Shown: positions 50,245 through 62,721 of the stretch, piece after piece | Numbering within the stretch: the stretch's first letter is position 1 | How the letters are laid out: every line of letters begins with the position of its first letter | From: Martelella limonii | Lineage (GTDB): Bacteria; Pseudomonadota; Alphaproteobacteria; Rhizobiales; Rhizobiaceae | Reading direction: 5' to 3' | Assembly (NCBI RefSeq): GCF_013344475.1 | Contig: NZ_JABUOU010000005.1 | Location: 1 to 64,000 of the forward strand | DNA: 64,000 nucleotides | Translations under genes and position numbers: made by a program | Notes under the pieces: generated by a model | Databases searched by the model: none | Seen by the model: the letters and a program-made list of their open reading frames with translations, nothing else | Told to the model about the DNA's origin: nothing

Positions 50245-53200
50245 TCAAACCTTGGCAGCCCTCTGGCTTTCAATCTCCTCGGCCATGCTTTCGATGGTCG
50301 GATGGCGGATAAACCAGCGCGGGGTGATCCCGACGCCGAACAGGCGGTTGAGTTGCGAGGAAAGCTTGACGGCCATGATCGAATCCACCCCCATGCTTGC
50401 AAATCGGGCCGTCCGGTCGACCTCGTCCGAACGCAGCATGGACGCAATCTCAGCGGTCAGAATGTCGGCGACGGTTTCCTGCTGCGATTGAGCGGTCGGG
50501 CCGGCATCAACCGCGACGTCCTGCGCCATGAATGCCGCGAGTTCCGCAATGGACTGGTGGCGCAGCAGTTCCTTCGGGGTCAGCCGCCGCCCGAGCGCCT
50601 TGTCAACGAGGACGATCAGCCGGACCGCCATCACGGAATCAAGACCGATCGCAGAGAAGCGCGTCTGTGGGTCGAGGTCGTTGATCTTCAGAAGGTCGCC
50701 GATGATGGCGGTCAATGTGGTTTCCAGCGGGGCGGATCGTTCCGAAACCGAAATTTCCGGACGCGCGCGAGGCGTATCGCCAGTATCCGGCTGTGTCGTG
50801 CTCCCGGCTTTTGCCGGAGGTCTCTTGGTGTCGGCTTCGGGCATGCTTGCCGGTGCGATGGCTGGTCCCCGGAGGAGCGCGTTTTCACGGTCAAGTGCAG
50901 TCCAGATCTCGTTACTCCGGCCGTAGAGCATGATCGTTTCCGGCGAGTCCTCAGCCATCGCGGACCGGAACGCCTGGAGGCCGATGTCAAGGTCGAGGAA
51001 GGCAAAGCCGAGGGATGCAAACCATGTGTCGAATTCCGGGGTGACGTATTTGTCCCATTTCCAGCGCGACCAGCAGATCGCCTTGCTCAGGCCGCGACGG
51101 CGGCCCGCCGCGACTTCGCCGGCACGCCATGCGGCGAAACTGTTCTGGAACGCGCAGCCATAGGCATAGTCCGATCCTCCGGCAAGCCCGAGCGAAGCCA
51201 GCGAGGAGAAGGCCACGAAGAAATCGAGATCGAGCGCCGCCGTCGCCCGGTCGAGATTGATCGTTCCCTGAACCTTCGTGGCCGAAACTTTGTCGAAAGT
51301 GTCCCAGTTCTTGCGGAAAATATAGGCGTCGTCATGGGCGGTGACCAGATTGACGATTCCGTCGATCTTCCCATGTTCTGTAAGGATCTGCCCGATGAGC
51401 TCGTCCGTCCGGGCGCTGTCGGTGATGTCGCACTGCCGGTAGAGCGCACGCCCGCGCATCGCGGAGGAGAGGGGCGCGATCGCGGTGTTTTGGTCGGCTT
51501 TGGCCAGCGATCGGCCGCAGGCGATGAAAGTCGCGTCAATGTCCTGGCCGAGCCTTGCGATGAGACGCCGTCCAAGCTCGCCGGCGCCACCGGGAACAAG
51601 ATAGACCCCGCCATCGCGGAACCAGACCGGGGCCGGTGTCCTTTCCGCTTCGCCCTCGCCGAGAACGCGCGTCGTCCGGTCCGGATTGAAGCGCAGACAG
51701 GCCGGCACGGCGGGCGGTTTGGACGTGACCTCGGCAAGCGTCAGCGACTGCCAGTCAGACGCCGCCTCCGGCCCGAAGAACAGGGTGTGGAACCGCAGAT
51801 GCGCATTCTCGAGAAAGGCGGATTTCGCAAAGGCGGTGATCGCGTCGATGGCCGGCCGTCGCGCAAAGTCTTCCACGGCCACATGGAATATATCGATCTC
51901 GCGGCCGAACGCGTCTTCCATCAGAGCGTTGGCGAGGCAGAAGGCCAGTTCCGGCTCCGTGCGAGACGGGTCCGGCGCGTCCGATGACGGAAGCACGATC
52001 ACCGCCTCGGGTTCGGCGCCCGAGCATTGCCAGACGTCGAGCGACGGCCGGAAGCAATGTTCCTCTTCCGAGAAGACCGACGAGATGACCGTCGCCGTTC
52101 CAGCCAATGCTCTTTCGAAGGCGGGCATATGGGCGGCAATCTGTTTCTCGCTCCGGCCGATTACCCAGAGGCATCTGCTGCTCCAGATGCGCGGCTCCGC
52201 CTGGGCGGGCCTCGTGCGCCAGCCGGGTCGCAGGCCGATGAGCTCGGGCTCGAAAGCGCTGGCGACCTCTTCGAGGCGTGGCTCGAACCAGCAGCTTCTG
52301 CTCCGCCATGGAACGATTGGCAGGGAAACGCGGCGTGCCTGATCGATCGCCGGCCAGTTGACATGCCCGCCCTCAAGCCAGACTGCGACGTGGTCGGGAA
52401 GCGACAATCTTCGAGCGGTCGCCGCGTCGGCTATGATGGTGTCGTCAGTCGCGATGCCCGATATGATGGTGTTGAGCCGATCGACAAGGGTCTCGGTATA
52501 GGCAACCTTGATGACCACGCGCACCGGCCGGCTTTCTCCGCGCTGCTGCAGCGTGAAGGCGATGTCCTTCAGAAGGTGCGCCGGGCCGGTTTGCACCTTC
52601 AGTGCAAGAATGGCTTCGGCGATGGCTGCCGCATGGTCCTGAAGATCGGTCTCGGTAGAGGCCGTCAGCGGAATGAACACGGGATCGACGCCGACAGGTG
52701 AACGGTCGGATGGCAGGTGTTGCGCCAGCGCGACCGATGCATTGGCCCCTCCGAAGCCGAACGAATTCACAAGCGCGGCGAGCGGGGTATCGGGCGTCTG
52801 CCACGGCCCGGTCTCGGCCTGAAGGCTGAGCCCGTCCTCGAAAACGATATGGGGATTAAGCGTTTTGAAATTTGAGAGACCCGGCAGCCTGCGGTCCCGT
52901 ATCGCCATGGCCACGTTGATGACGCCCGCGACGCCCGCCGCCGGCTCCAGATGACCGATATTGGTCTTGACCGATCCGACGGTGCAGGGGGAAGGCGGCA
53001 GATGCCGATCCGCGCGAACCTGCCGGAAGGCGCTCTTCACCGCCTCGATTTCGATCGGGTCGCCGAGTTCCGTGCCGGTTCCGTGCATTTCGATGTAGGA
53101 AATATCGTTCGGCGTCAGCCCCGCATCTTCCATGACGCTGATCATCAGCCTCGCCTGCGCGCGGCTGTTGGGCGCTGTGAGCGATGCGGCCTTGCCGCCG

Positions 53201-54302
53201 TGATTGACGGCGCTACCCTTGATCACGGCGTAGACGTGGTCGCGGTCGCGCTCGGCATCGGCGAGCGTCTTGAGCAGCAGCACGCCGACGCCTTCTCCCC
53301 GCACATAGCCGTCGGCCGCGGCATCAAAGGTGCGGCATTGGCCCGTTGGCGAAAGGACGCCCAACTGTCGGCCCATGATGAACATGTCAGGAGTCAGCAG
53401 CAGGTTGACCCCGCCGGCCACAGCCATCGTGCATTCGCCGCGACGTATGGCCTGCACGGCGCTGTGAATGGCAACCAGGCTGCTCGAGCAGGCCGTGTCG
53501 ATGGCCGCGCTCGGGCCATGGACGTCCAGCAAAAACGAGACGCGATTGGCGATCATGGCATGGGCATTGCCGGTGCAGGCCTGTGCGCTGGTCAGGCCGC
53601 GCTGATCGATAAGCCTCTGATAATCCTGAAACTGGACACCGGCGAAGACGCCGACCGATTGACCGGTGAGCGCACGGGGATCGTGGCCAGCATCCCATAT
53701 TGCTTCCCAGGCACCGGTCAGAAACAGGCGGTGCTGGGGATCCATGGATTCCGCCTCGTATTGCGAAATTCCGAAGAAATCAGGCGCGAACTGGTCCTCG
53801 CCCTCGATGAAGGCCCCCCATTTGACATCCGTGCGACCGCTTTCGCTGAAAGGGTCGCCCTCGATGCTTTTCCAGTTCCACCGCCGACGCGGAATTTCCG
53901 TGACGCCGTTCCGTGCTGCGATCTGGTTTTTCCAAAACTGTTCCTTTGAGCGCGCGCCGGGCAAGCGGCATGAAATCCCCACAATGGCAATGTCGTCGCC
54001 TTCGTGGTCGCCGTGGTGCCACGTGTCTTTTTCAGGAGTCGGGGTCTCGGAGGGGCTACCGCTCGCTGCCCAGTGCTCGTCGAGATGCTCAGCAAGCTCG
54101 TTCAGGGTCGGGAAGGTGAAGAGCGTGATGGTGTCGACGGGGTGGCCGAAACTGTCGGAGAGCCGGGCGGCGAAGAGTTTGAGCGATGCCGAATCGAAAC
54201 CCAGATTGCCCAGGGTCTCATCGGCATCGATCACGGTTTCGCTGATTTCGAGGATTGCGGCGGCGAGACCCTTCAGGGTCGGGAGGGTCGGGGTCGCGGA
54301 TC

Positions 54303-54306
<4 letters not shown>
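50245..54306 (-). CDS. AT-less polyketide synthase ACP-KS-KR-ACP-ACP
   Basis: This 1353-residue type I PKS starts at ATG 54306, overlapping the upstream KS gene by ATGA. An N-terminal ACP (S39 in LGFDSASL) probably completes the module of the separate upstream KS. The KS (about 104-530) has a full triad: C273 (DTACSSS), H408 (EMHGTGTELGDP), H452 (NIGHLE). A linker and KR structural half lead to the KR at about 895-1110, with VPGGAGELG, S1035 and Y1047; the usual following Asn is C1051. Two C-terminal ACPs carry S1224 and S1309. No AT, DH, ER or TE is present. It should add one malonyl unit and reduce the beta-keto group to a hydroxyl, with the free AT supplying malonyl. Confidence 0.88.
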
Positions 54307-56188
<1,882 letters not shown>

Positions 56189-56189
<1 letters not shown>

Positions 56190-58270
56190 CAGCTTTGGCT
56201 TTCCCGGCTGTTCGCGCCGAGCGCGGCCCTCAGGCTCGCGATCATGTCCTGGCGCGACGTGCCGGCGGGCTGTGGGTCCGGCGGGGCCTCGGCGGGTGCG
56301 GCCAGATGGGCGGCGAGCCGGGCAGGTGTCGGATGTTCCCAGATGACGGTCGGATCGAGCGAGAGCGAAAACCTCCGGTTCAGCGCCGCCACGAACTGCG
56401 CCGCCAGAACCGAATCCAGGCCGATCGCGCCGAAACTCTCGCCAGTGCGCAGCACCTTTTCTCCGACCAGCTTTTGCAACTCCTCCATCAGGCTTTGCAG
56501 TAGTTCACCCGCCTGCAGGCTGGCGTAGCTTTCTGTTCTGGGACGGCGTCCCGTCTCCAGCGGCTTGATATCGCCAGCCAGATAAAGGTCGCGGGTCAGG
56601 CGGCGCTGGACCTTTCCGCTTGTGGTCTTTGGAAGGGAAGCGGGCGGGATGAACACAACGTCCGCCAGCGTGATATCATGCTCCTGATAGACCGCTTCGC
56701 GCATGATGCTTTCGAGTTCGGCGAAATCCGTCGAGTGGCGGGCGGTGCGCTCGACCTCGTGCACCACCACGACCGCATCGCCGTTTTCGGTGTCGATTGC
56801 GAAGGCCGCGCCATTCACGGTGCGGAAGGCTGGGTGGCAATCCTTGGTGGTCAATTCGATATCCTGCGGATAGATGTTGCGCCCCCTGAGGATGATGACA
56901 TCCTTCAGCCGTCCGGCAATGAACAGCTCGCGGGCGTGCAGCACGCCGAGGTCGCCGGTGCGCAGGAAGCCGGAGCGGTTTGTCCCGCTCGGGCCCTGGC
57001 CGAATGCGTTGCCGCTTTCTCCGGGCGCCTGCCAGTAGCCTGATGTGATGCTGCCGCCGCGAACCCAGACCTCGCCGATCTCGCCTTCTGCGCAGGGGGA
57101 AAGGGTCTCGGGGTCGACAATCGCGATTTCCATGTCGTCGGCCGGGCGGCCCGAACTGACCAGCTCGACGGCGTCGCCGCCGTCCTGCGCCCTGGCAAAC
57201 CGGCCGGCGGCGAGGGCGCGCCTGTCGACGGACACGATGACGGGCGGCTCGCCGACCCGCGACGTGGTGCTGAGCAGTGTCGCTTCCGCCAGCCCATAGG
57301 CCGGGAAGAAGGCATCCGCGGCAAAGCCGTAGGGACCGAAGCGTTCCTCGAAGCTGCGCAGCGTCGAGGCGTGGATCGGTTCCGCGGCATTGAGGGCATT
57401 GCGCCACGCCCGCAGATCAACGCCGTCCATCTGGTCGTCGCGGATCGCCTTGACGCAGAGCCTGTACCCGAAATCAGAGGACATGCTGGTTGTGGCCCGA
57501 TAGCGGCTGATGGCCTGAAGCCAGAGCGCCGGATTGCCACTGAATGAGGCCGGGCTCATCATATAGCAGGTGGCGCCGACAAAAAGGGTCTGGATGACGA
57601 TGCCGATCAGGCCGAGATCGTGAAACAGCGGCAGCCAGCTCACGATCACGGTATCTTCATCATGGCCCATATGTCGCGCCGTGAGGTCTGCATTGTGCAT
57701 CAGGTTGCCGTGGCTGACCATGACCCCCTTCGGGTTGCTGGTCGAACCGGAGGTATATTGCAGGAAGGCGATGTCGGTGGATTTCGGCAAGGCCGCGTCC
57801 CAGGCCTCGGCCGCGCCCTCCTCGATCAGGTCCTCGATGCAGAGGAATTCCAGCGCGCTGATCGAAGGGTAGGGGCGGGACCAGGCCATGATCTTGTCGA
57901 AGAGCGCGCGACAGGTGAGGATCAGTCGCGGCCGGCAATCCGCCACGATCGCCTCGAATGTCATCCAGCTGCGCTTGCTGGGCTTCGGCGTGTGGGCCGG
58001 AACGGCGATCGCGCCGCCGAACAGGGTTCCGAGAAACCCGATGACGAATTCGCTGCCCTGCGGAAACAGCAGCAGCACGCGCTCGCCGCCGGCTTGCCTC
58101 CGCTGGAGCGCGCCGCCGATGCGCCTGCATGCCTCATCGAGGTGGGCGTAGCTGATGTGGCCCTGCTCTTCCGTACCGTTTCGGAGGTTCACATAGGCGA
58201 TCTTCGGCCCCAGCCGTTGGGCGTTGTCACGAACCACGTGAACGACGGATTCGGGTAGGGTGGTGGGCAT
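56189..58270 (-). CDS. Fatty acyl-AMP ligase fused to ACP (loading protein)
   Basis: ATG 58270 behind AGGAGGAG gives 693 residues. The FAAL part (about 1-575) has FLQYTSGSTSNPKGVMVSHGN, WLPLFHDLGLIG, FFPAYGLAEATLL, GFLRTGDLGVL and GRLKDVIILRGRNIYPQDIE, all typical of fatty acyl-AMP ligases rather than acyl-CoA synthetases. The ACP (about 590-665) carries S620 in GAIGLDSVLAAQF. It activates a free fatty acid as acyl-AMP and loads it on its own ACP as starter for the KS encoded next. It heads the PKS operon, and operator copy 7 lies 73 bp upstream. Confidence 0.88.
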
Positions 58271-58342
58271 GCGATCTCCTCCTGCGGCGCTTGCCGGTAT
58301 CCCTCCTCCGGGCCGGCGGCCTCGCGATGCTGCGCTCAGCCA

Positions 58343-58358
58343 ATAACACTAATATAAT
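58343..58358. promoter_or_regulatory. Operator copy 7 (ATAACACTAATATAAT), FAAL/PKS operon promoter
   Basis: On the minus strand it reads ATTATATTAGTGTTAT. It sits between the FAAL gene and the end of the lactonase gene, where only the FAAL-PKS operon starts, so it links the PKS operon to the sugar regulon. Confidence 0.7.
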
Positions 58359-58459
58359 AGTATTATTCTCGATGTTGTAAATGCGTGGCGGTCCTCAACA
58401 GGTGTCACAGCCATGATTCTGATACGTGACGAACGCGCGACGCCGCGCGCGTATACCTT

Positions 58460-59323
58460 TCACGCCGACAGGGCGGGGTCGCTTGGTGCGGGGTAGGCCG
58501 GAAGGCCGTAGAAACGGACTGCATTGCCGCCAAAAATTCCCGGATCGCGGACGAGATGCGCGGGCAGGGCCGCCATCGTCGCGGCCAGGACGTCGGCGTA
58601 GTTTCCGGCCAGACGGCAGACAGGCCAGTCGCTGCCAAAGATGAGGCGTGGCGGGCCGAAAACGTCGAGCGCGTGATTGATGGCGGGACCAAGGTCGTCC
58701 ACGCTCCACGCCGTGGCGTCGGCTTCGGTGATCAGTCCAGAAAGCTTGCAGAAGAGCGTGTCGAATTCCGCCAGACGGGCAAGGCCGTCGTTCCAGAAGC
58801 CGAGGTCTCCGGAAGCGATCGGCGGTTTGGCTAAGTGGTCGATAACCGCGCGCAGGCCCGGCACCAGGCGAAGAGCCTCCGCGACATGCGGAAGGTGGCG
58901 CGCGAGGACGAGAAAATCGAACGTAAGGTCCTGATTCGCCAATTCCTCCAGCGCCTTGAGGACGCGCGGGCGGACGATCCAGGCATCATCGGCGATATCC
59001 TGAAGCATCGGCCGCAGGCCCAGAAATTTCGGACGTTCGGCATATCTGGAAAGCGTGCTCGCAAACTGCGCGTCCTCCATATCAAGCCAGCCGACAACTC
59101 CGGCCACGAAATCCGTCTTTTCGGCGATATCCAGCAGGAAATCGGTCTCCGCCTGCGTCGGCGCGGCCTGGATCAGAACCGTGCGCCGGATGCCGAACCG
59201 CGAAAGAAGCGGGGCGAGGTCGCAGACGAGGTAATCCCGCTGCAGGATTTCCGGGGCGCCGGGCATCCAGGGATAGTCGCCGCGCGCGCGGTTCCAGAGA
59301 TGATGATGAGCATCGACAAGCAT
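58460..59323 (-). CDS. Amidohydrolase-family sugar lactonase, probable L-fuconolactonase
   Basis: This 287-residue amidohydrolase-2 TIM-barrel protein has the HxH metal motif in VDAHHHLWN, the conserved DYPWMPG segment, VIDHLAKPPI with a ligand His, CKLSGLITEA and the Asp in IFGSDWPVC. This exact pattern is that of L-fucono-1,5-lactonase and L-rhamnono-lactonase. It supplies the lactone-opening step missing from the sugar cluster 17 kb away. It is downstream of the glycosyltransferase gene on the same strand, 63 nt apart, under operator copy 8. Confidence 0.83.
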   Translation of the reverse strand: MLVDAHHHLWNRARGDYPWMPGAPEILQRDYLVCDLAPLLSRFGIRRTVLIQAAPTQAETDFLLDIAEKTDFVAGVVGWLDMEDAQFASTLSRYAERPKFLGLRPMLQDIADDAWIVRPRVLKALEELANQDLTFDFLVLARHLPHVAEALRLVPGLRAVIDHLAKPPIASGDLGFWNDGLARLAEFDTLFCKLSGLITEADATAWSVDDLGPAINHALDVFGPPRLIFGSDWPVCRLAGNYADVLAATMAALPAHLVRDPGIFGGNAVRFYGLPAYPAPSDPALSA

Positions 59324-59386
59324 GACGTGTCCGCATGGTTCGAAAGGCGGCGGCCGGTCGCAGGGCTTCTACGCCGGTCGCGCGCT

Positions 59387-60274
59387 TCAGGTCGTAAGAC
59401 GTTGATCGGCGAGGGCGTCGTTGAGGTCGAAGGACTGAACGTCGATCAGCATTTCGGTCTCCATGCGCTGGAACTTGCCATGGAGATAGATCTTGTTCGG
59501 ACGCGACGAGGCCGAATTGACTTCGTGGGACTTGCCGTGCGGGATATGGATCGAGCTTGCGTCCCGGCTGAGCTTGAACTCGACGCCCGAAAGGTAAAGG
59601 GCGAGGGCGAAATCCAGATCCTCGGCACCCCAGGTCGCGTAGTTCTCGTCATACAGGAAGCGTTCGCCCAGCGTTTCGCGACGAACCGAGAGGTTGCAGC
59701 CCCAGGATATCGCCCATGGCGCGGGCAGGTCCATCAGGTTTTCGCCGAACTTGCGGTAGGTCCGTTCGCGCATGTCGGCGAACCGGTCTTCAGCCCGGAA
59801 ACGTTCAAGCATGGCTTCGACATTGTCGAGATCCAGGGCCTCCAATGCCCGACCCAGCGCTTCGTCGTCATTGCCGGTATTGCTGAAGCCGAAAACATAG
59901 CCGATGACGAGGGCAGACGGCGACGAATGCGCCTCGACATGCGCGCGCACGCAGCCTTGCGAAACAACCACCCCGCAGTCGAGAAGGATGCAGACCTCGC
60001 CTTCCGCCAGTTCAAGGCCGAGGTTGCGCGCCCGCGCCAGGCGATAGCCCTTGTCCTTTTGGTAGATATAGCGGATCTGGCAATCGGCGGTGTCAATGAA
60101 GGTGCGCACCAGTTCATAGGTGGCGTCCGACGAGCCGTCATCGACAATGACGATCTCGAAAGCGTCTGCCGGCATGTCGCTGGCCACAAGGGACTGAAGG
60201 GTCTTGGCGAGCATCTTCTCCCTGTTGTAGGTCGGGACGATGACTGACGCCTTGAACCTGGTGTTGTTGCGCAT
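59387..60274 (-). CDS. GT2-family glycosyltransferase
   Basis: This 295-residue GT-A fold protein has KASVIVPTYNREKMLAKTLQSL at the N-terminus, IVIVDDGSSDATYELV and DKGYRLARARNLGLELA for nucleotide-sugar binding. The usual DxD position reads LLDCGVVV. WGAEDLDFALALYLSG is the WGxED motif of galactosyltransferase-7-type C-terminal domains (catalytic acid). No signal or membrane segment is seen. Its promoter has operator copy 8 and it is co-oriented with the lactonase gene. Decoration of the NRPS/PKS product is the attractive role; a surface polysaccharide role cannot be excluded. Confidence 0.78.
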   Translation of the reverse strand: MRNNTRFKASVIVPTYNREKMLAKTLQSLVASDMPADAFEIVIVDDGSSDATYELVRTFIDTADCQIRYIYQKDKGYRLARARNLGLELAEGEVCILLDCGVVVSQGCVRAHVEAHSSPSALVIGYVFGFSNTGNDDEALGRALEALDLDNVEAMLERFRAEDRFADMRERTYRKFGENLMDLPAPWAISWGCNLSVRRETLGERFLYDENYATWGAEDLDFALALYLSGVEFKLSRDASSIHIPHGKSHEVNSASSRPNKIYLHGKFQRMETEMLIDVQSFDLNDALADQRLTT

Positions 60275-60349
60275 GACTTGTGCCCCTCCCGAGCGCTATT
60301 CCAAAGCAAAATGACGCGGTGACCTTTTCACGTCTAACTTGAAAATGCT

Positions 60350-60365
60350 AATATATTAATGTAAT
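60350..60365. promoter_or_regulatory. Operator copy 8 (AATATATTAATGTAAT), glycosyltransferase-lactonase promoter
   Basis: This copy lies 76 bp upstream of the glycosyltransferase ATG and is the rightmost copy found in the window. Confidence 0.62.
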
Positions 60366-60449
60366 GACAGCTGTCAACGGCGGCTCTGCACCGCCTCCAT
60401 AGGGGGCAAAACAAGATCTGCTTCCGCAGACACCCGGTTTGAAGGGTAA

Positions 60450-60509
60450 CGCCGCACGAAGGCTCTGACGGCGGTGATCCAAGAGGCCTATATCCAGGGT
60501 GTATCTCGG
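60450..60509 (+). mobile_element. IS256-family transposase scrap
   Basis: The plus-strand frame reads RRTKALTAVIQEAYIQGVS, a highly conserved stretch of IS256-type transposases. The reading frame breaks on both sides, so only about 60 bases are recognisable. The rest of the 60366-60772 spacer shows no gene or regulatory element I can support. Confidence 0.65.
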
Positions 60510-60772
60510 TGGAACTATAAGGCCACGTCGTGTCAGCTTTCACTGGCAAACAACAGATTGCGTCCGGATCCTGATCCTTGTTCTATGTCCTCAGGTAACG
60601 CTGTGCCTGCTGCATGCAGGTTGAAGCGGCGACTGCACGGGGCGCGGCATTCCTTTTTTCCAAGAGAAGGCGACTAACGGGACAGCGCGCGGAAAATTGC
60701 CTTCCCAGCTCGAACGCTAGCTCCAAGCTTTGCGGACGCGGTGGCGAAGCGTTTCACTTGGGTTCCTCGCAA

Positions 60773-61444
60773 TCAGGCGATCGTGCCGCCCAAGGCGAGG
60801 GTCAGCGAATTGTCTAGATGCTGTTGCAAGGCGCCTTTGGCCGCCTCCGCATGTCCTTCACGCATGGGGATGAGGAAGGCGAGATGCTCGCTTCCGACGC
60901 GTTCGGCATTGAACGGGGTGACGCGCAGCCGGTATTGCACGGCCATCCGGATCTTGATCGCCGTCACCCGATAGACGTTGAGAAACAGCTCGTTATGCAT
61001 ACTCCCGATCACCGCGTTGTGCATCGACCAGTCCAGCTTCTGTAGCGCTTCGGCGTGTTCGTGCTCCTGACCGGGCGCGGCGTCCTCTGCCCGTTCAAAC
61101 TCTCTGATCCAGAATTCGAGCGTATCCTTTGGAATAGTCCGCATCGCAGCGTCGACGGCGGCCAGTTCCAGCACGCTGCGCAACTCGTAAGCTTCACGCA
61201 CGAACTGGATATCCATGCTCGGCACCATAAGGCGGCGCTTCGGCAGCGGAATCAGCAAGCCTTCAGTCTGAAACCTGGCAATCGCCTCACGAACCGAGCC
61301 AAGCGTGGTATCGGTGAGCTTTACCAGCTCGCGCTGGGAAACGAGTTGACCGGGCTTCGGTGCGCCGGAATTGAGCAACGCCTCGATCCTTGTCATCACC
61401 TTCTGGCCCCAGCTCACGCTCTGGCGGCCGTCGGTGGTCGGCAA
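60773..61444 (-). CDS. GntR/FCD family transcriptional regulator
   Basis: This 223-residue protein has an N-terminal winged helix (PKPGQLVSQRELVKLTDTTLGSVREAIARFQTEG) and an FCD domain (VREAYELRSVLELAAVDAAM, DWSMHNAVIGSMHNELFLNVYR). It is quite different from the GntR protein at 41912. No operator of the ATTATAYTARTRTAAY family lies directly upstream. It more likely controls the adjacent BASS transporter or the ABC genes to the right. The 270 bases to the next gene hold nothing recognisable. Confidence 0.82.
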   Translation of the reverse strand: MPTTDGRQSVSWGQKVMTRIEALLNSGAPKPGQLVSQRELVKLTDTTLGSVREAIARFQTEGLLIPLPKRRLMVPSMDIQFVREAYELRSVLELAAVDAAMRTIPKDTLEFWIREFERAEDAAPGQEHEHAEALQKLDWSMHNAVIGSMHNELFLNVYRVTAIKIRMAVQYRLRVTPFNAERVGSEHLAFLIPMREGHAEAAKGALQQHLDNSLTLALGGTIA

Positions 61445-61714
61445 CTAGCTAAAAAGCCTCAGAGGTTGCCCCTGTCGCCGCAGCCTTGGCGATAGCCGTC
61501 AGCGGGGTGAGTGTCGGCGCGCGCGCTCCGCAGTTGATCTTGCGCCTGTTTTTGGGGCCAGATCGTCCGCCGAGATGTTTGCCCCCGAGCTTTGATGGGG
61601 AAGCGGTGTCTCGGCTCGGCATTGCCAACTTGTTCAGCCACACTGAACTGGCTAAAGGGTGGTGGTGGGAATTCTCCGCCCGGTTGACGTTACGATGCCC
61701 CTCGGGCCGATCTG

Positions 61715-62689
61715 TCAGGTCTTCACCGGTTTGAGAGCGCTGCGGGCGTAATGCTGGGCGATGACCGCGCAGATCATCAGTTGCATCTGGTGAAACAGCA
61801 TCAATGGCAGAACGATCGCGCCAACGCTTTGTCCGGCAAAGATCGCGCCGGCCATCGGGACGCCGCTTGCAAGGCTTTTCTTCGATCCGCAAAACACGAT
61901 GGCGATCTCATCGGCACGCGTAAAGCCCAGTGCCCGGCTGCCGAACATGGTCAGCGTTAGTACCACAGCCAGCATGAACGCGTTGATGACCACGAGTTCG
62001 CCCAGATCGGCGAGCGAGAGCTGCAGCCAGAGCCCTTCGGCAACCGCCGTGGAAAAGGCGAGATAAACCACCATCAGGATCGAACCGCGATCCACCGGCG
62101 ACAGAATCTTCTTGTGGCCGCGCACCCATCCGCCGATCCACGGCATAAGGAGCTGGCCGACGATGAAGGGCACAAGCAATTGCAGCAGGATCTGGTAAAG
62201 CGCATCAAAGGAAAATCCGCCATGTCCGCCGGCAGTCAGCATGATGCCGATCAGCAGCGGGGTCGCGAACATGCCGACGATGTTGGAGGCGGTCGCCGCG
62301 CAGATCGCCGCCGGTACATTGCCGCCAGCCATCGAAGTAAAGGCGATGGAGGACTGCACGGTGGATGGCAGGACGGCGATGAACAGGATGCCGGCCAGCA
62401 TGCCATCTGGCAGCTCGAACGGCAAAAGATGGGCAATGCCGAAGCCCAGCAGCGGGAAGATGCCGAAAGTCGTCGCGAGAATGGCGAGGTGCAGACGCCA
62501 GTGCAAAAGACCGCCGAGCACCACCTGGCGCGACAATCGGGCGCCCTGGAGAAAAAACAGCAGTGCGATGGCGCATTTGGTGGCAATCGCGAACCAGCCC
62601 GCCGCCGCGCCGGTCACCGGCAGCAATGAGGCCAGAGCCACGGTGGCGAGCAGAAGAAGGGTGAACTGATCGGGCAGAAAACGACGCAT
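61715..62689 (-). CDS. Bile acid:sodium symporter (BASS) family transporter
   Basis: ATG 62689 (MRRFLPDQFTLLLLATVALAS) gives 324 residues; the frame continues upstream with an improbable basic extension. About ten hydrophobic segments are visible, with LFFLQGARLSRQVVLGGLLHWRLHL, VLPSTVQSSIAFTSMAGGNVPAAICAATASN and FCGSKKSLASGVPMAGAIF matching the YfeH/BASS subgroup. Substrates in this group vary (organic acids, sulfonates, arsenite-like anions). Function here is unknown. Confidence 0.83.
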   Translation of the reverse strand: MRRFLPDQFTLLLLATVALASLLPVTGAAAGWFAIATKCAIALLFFLQGARLSRQVVLGGLLHWRLHLAILATTFGIFPLLGFGIAHLLPFELPDGMLAGILFIAVLPSTVQSSIAFTSMAGGNVPAAICAATASNIVGMFATPLLIGIMLTAGGHGGFSFDALYQILLQLLVPFIVGQLLMPWIGGWVRGHKKILSPVDRGSILMVVYLAFSTAVAEGLWLQLSLADLGELVVINAFMLAVVLTLTMFGSRALGFTRADEIAIVFCGSKKSLASGVPMAGAIFAGQSVGAIVLPLMLFHQMQLMICAVIAQHYARSALKPVKT

Positions 62690-62721
62690 GTCTGTCCTTG
62701 GGAAATATTTGCCGTTCAGCC

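Noticed and set aside
50302-51987. 561-codon open frame on the plus strand
   Set aside because: Antisense to the KR/ACP part of the PKS gene; composition artefact without motifs.
61445-61714. Possible insertion-sequence remnant between the second GntR gene and the BASS transporter
   Set aside because: Short frames on both strands show no transposase motif and no inverted repeats.
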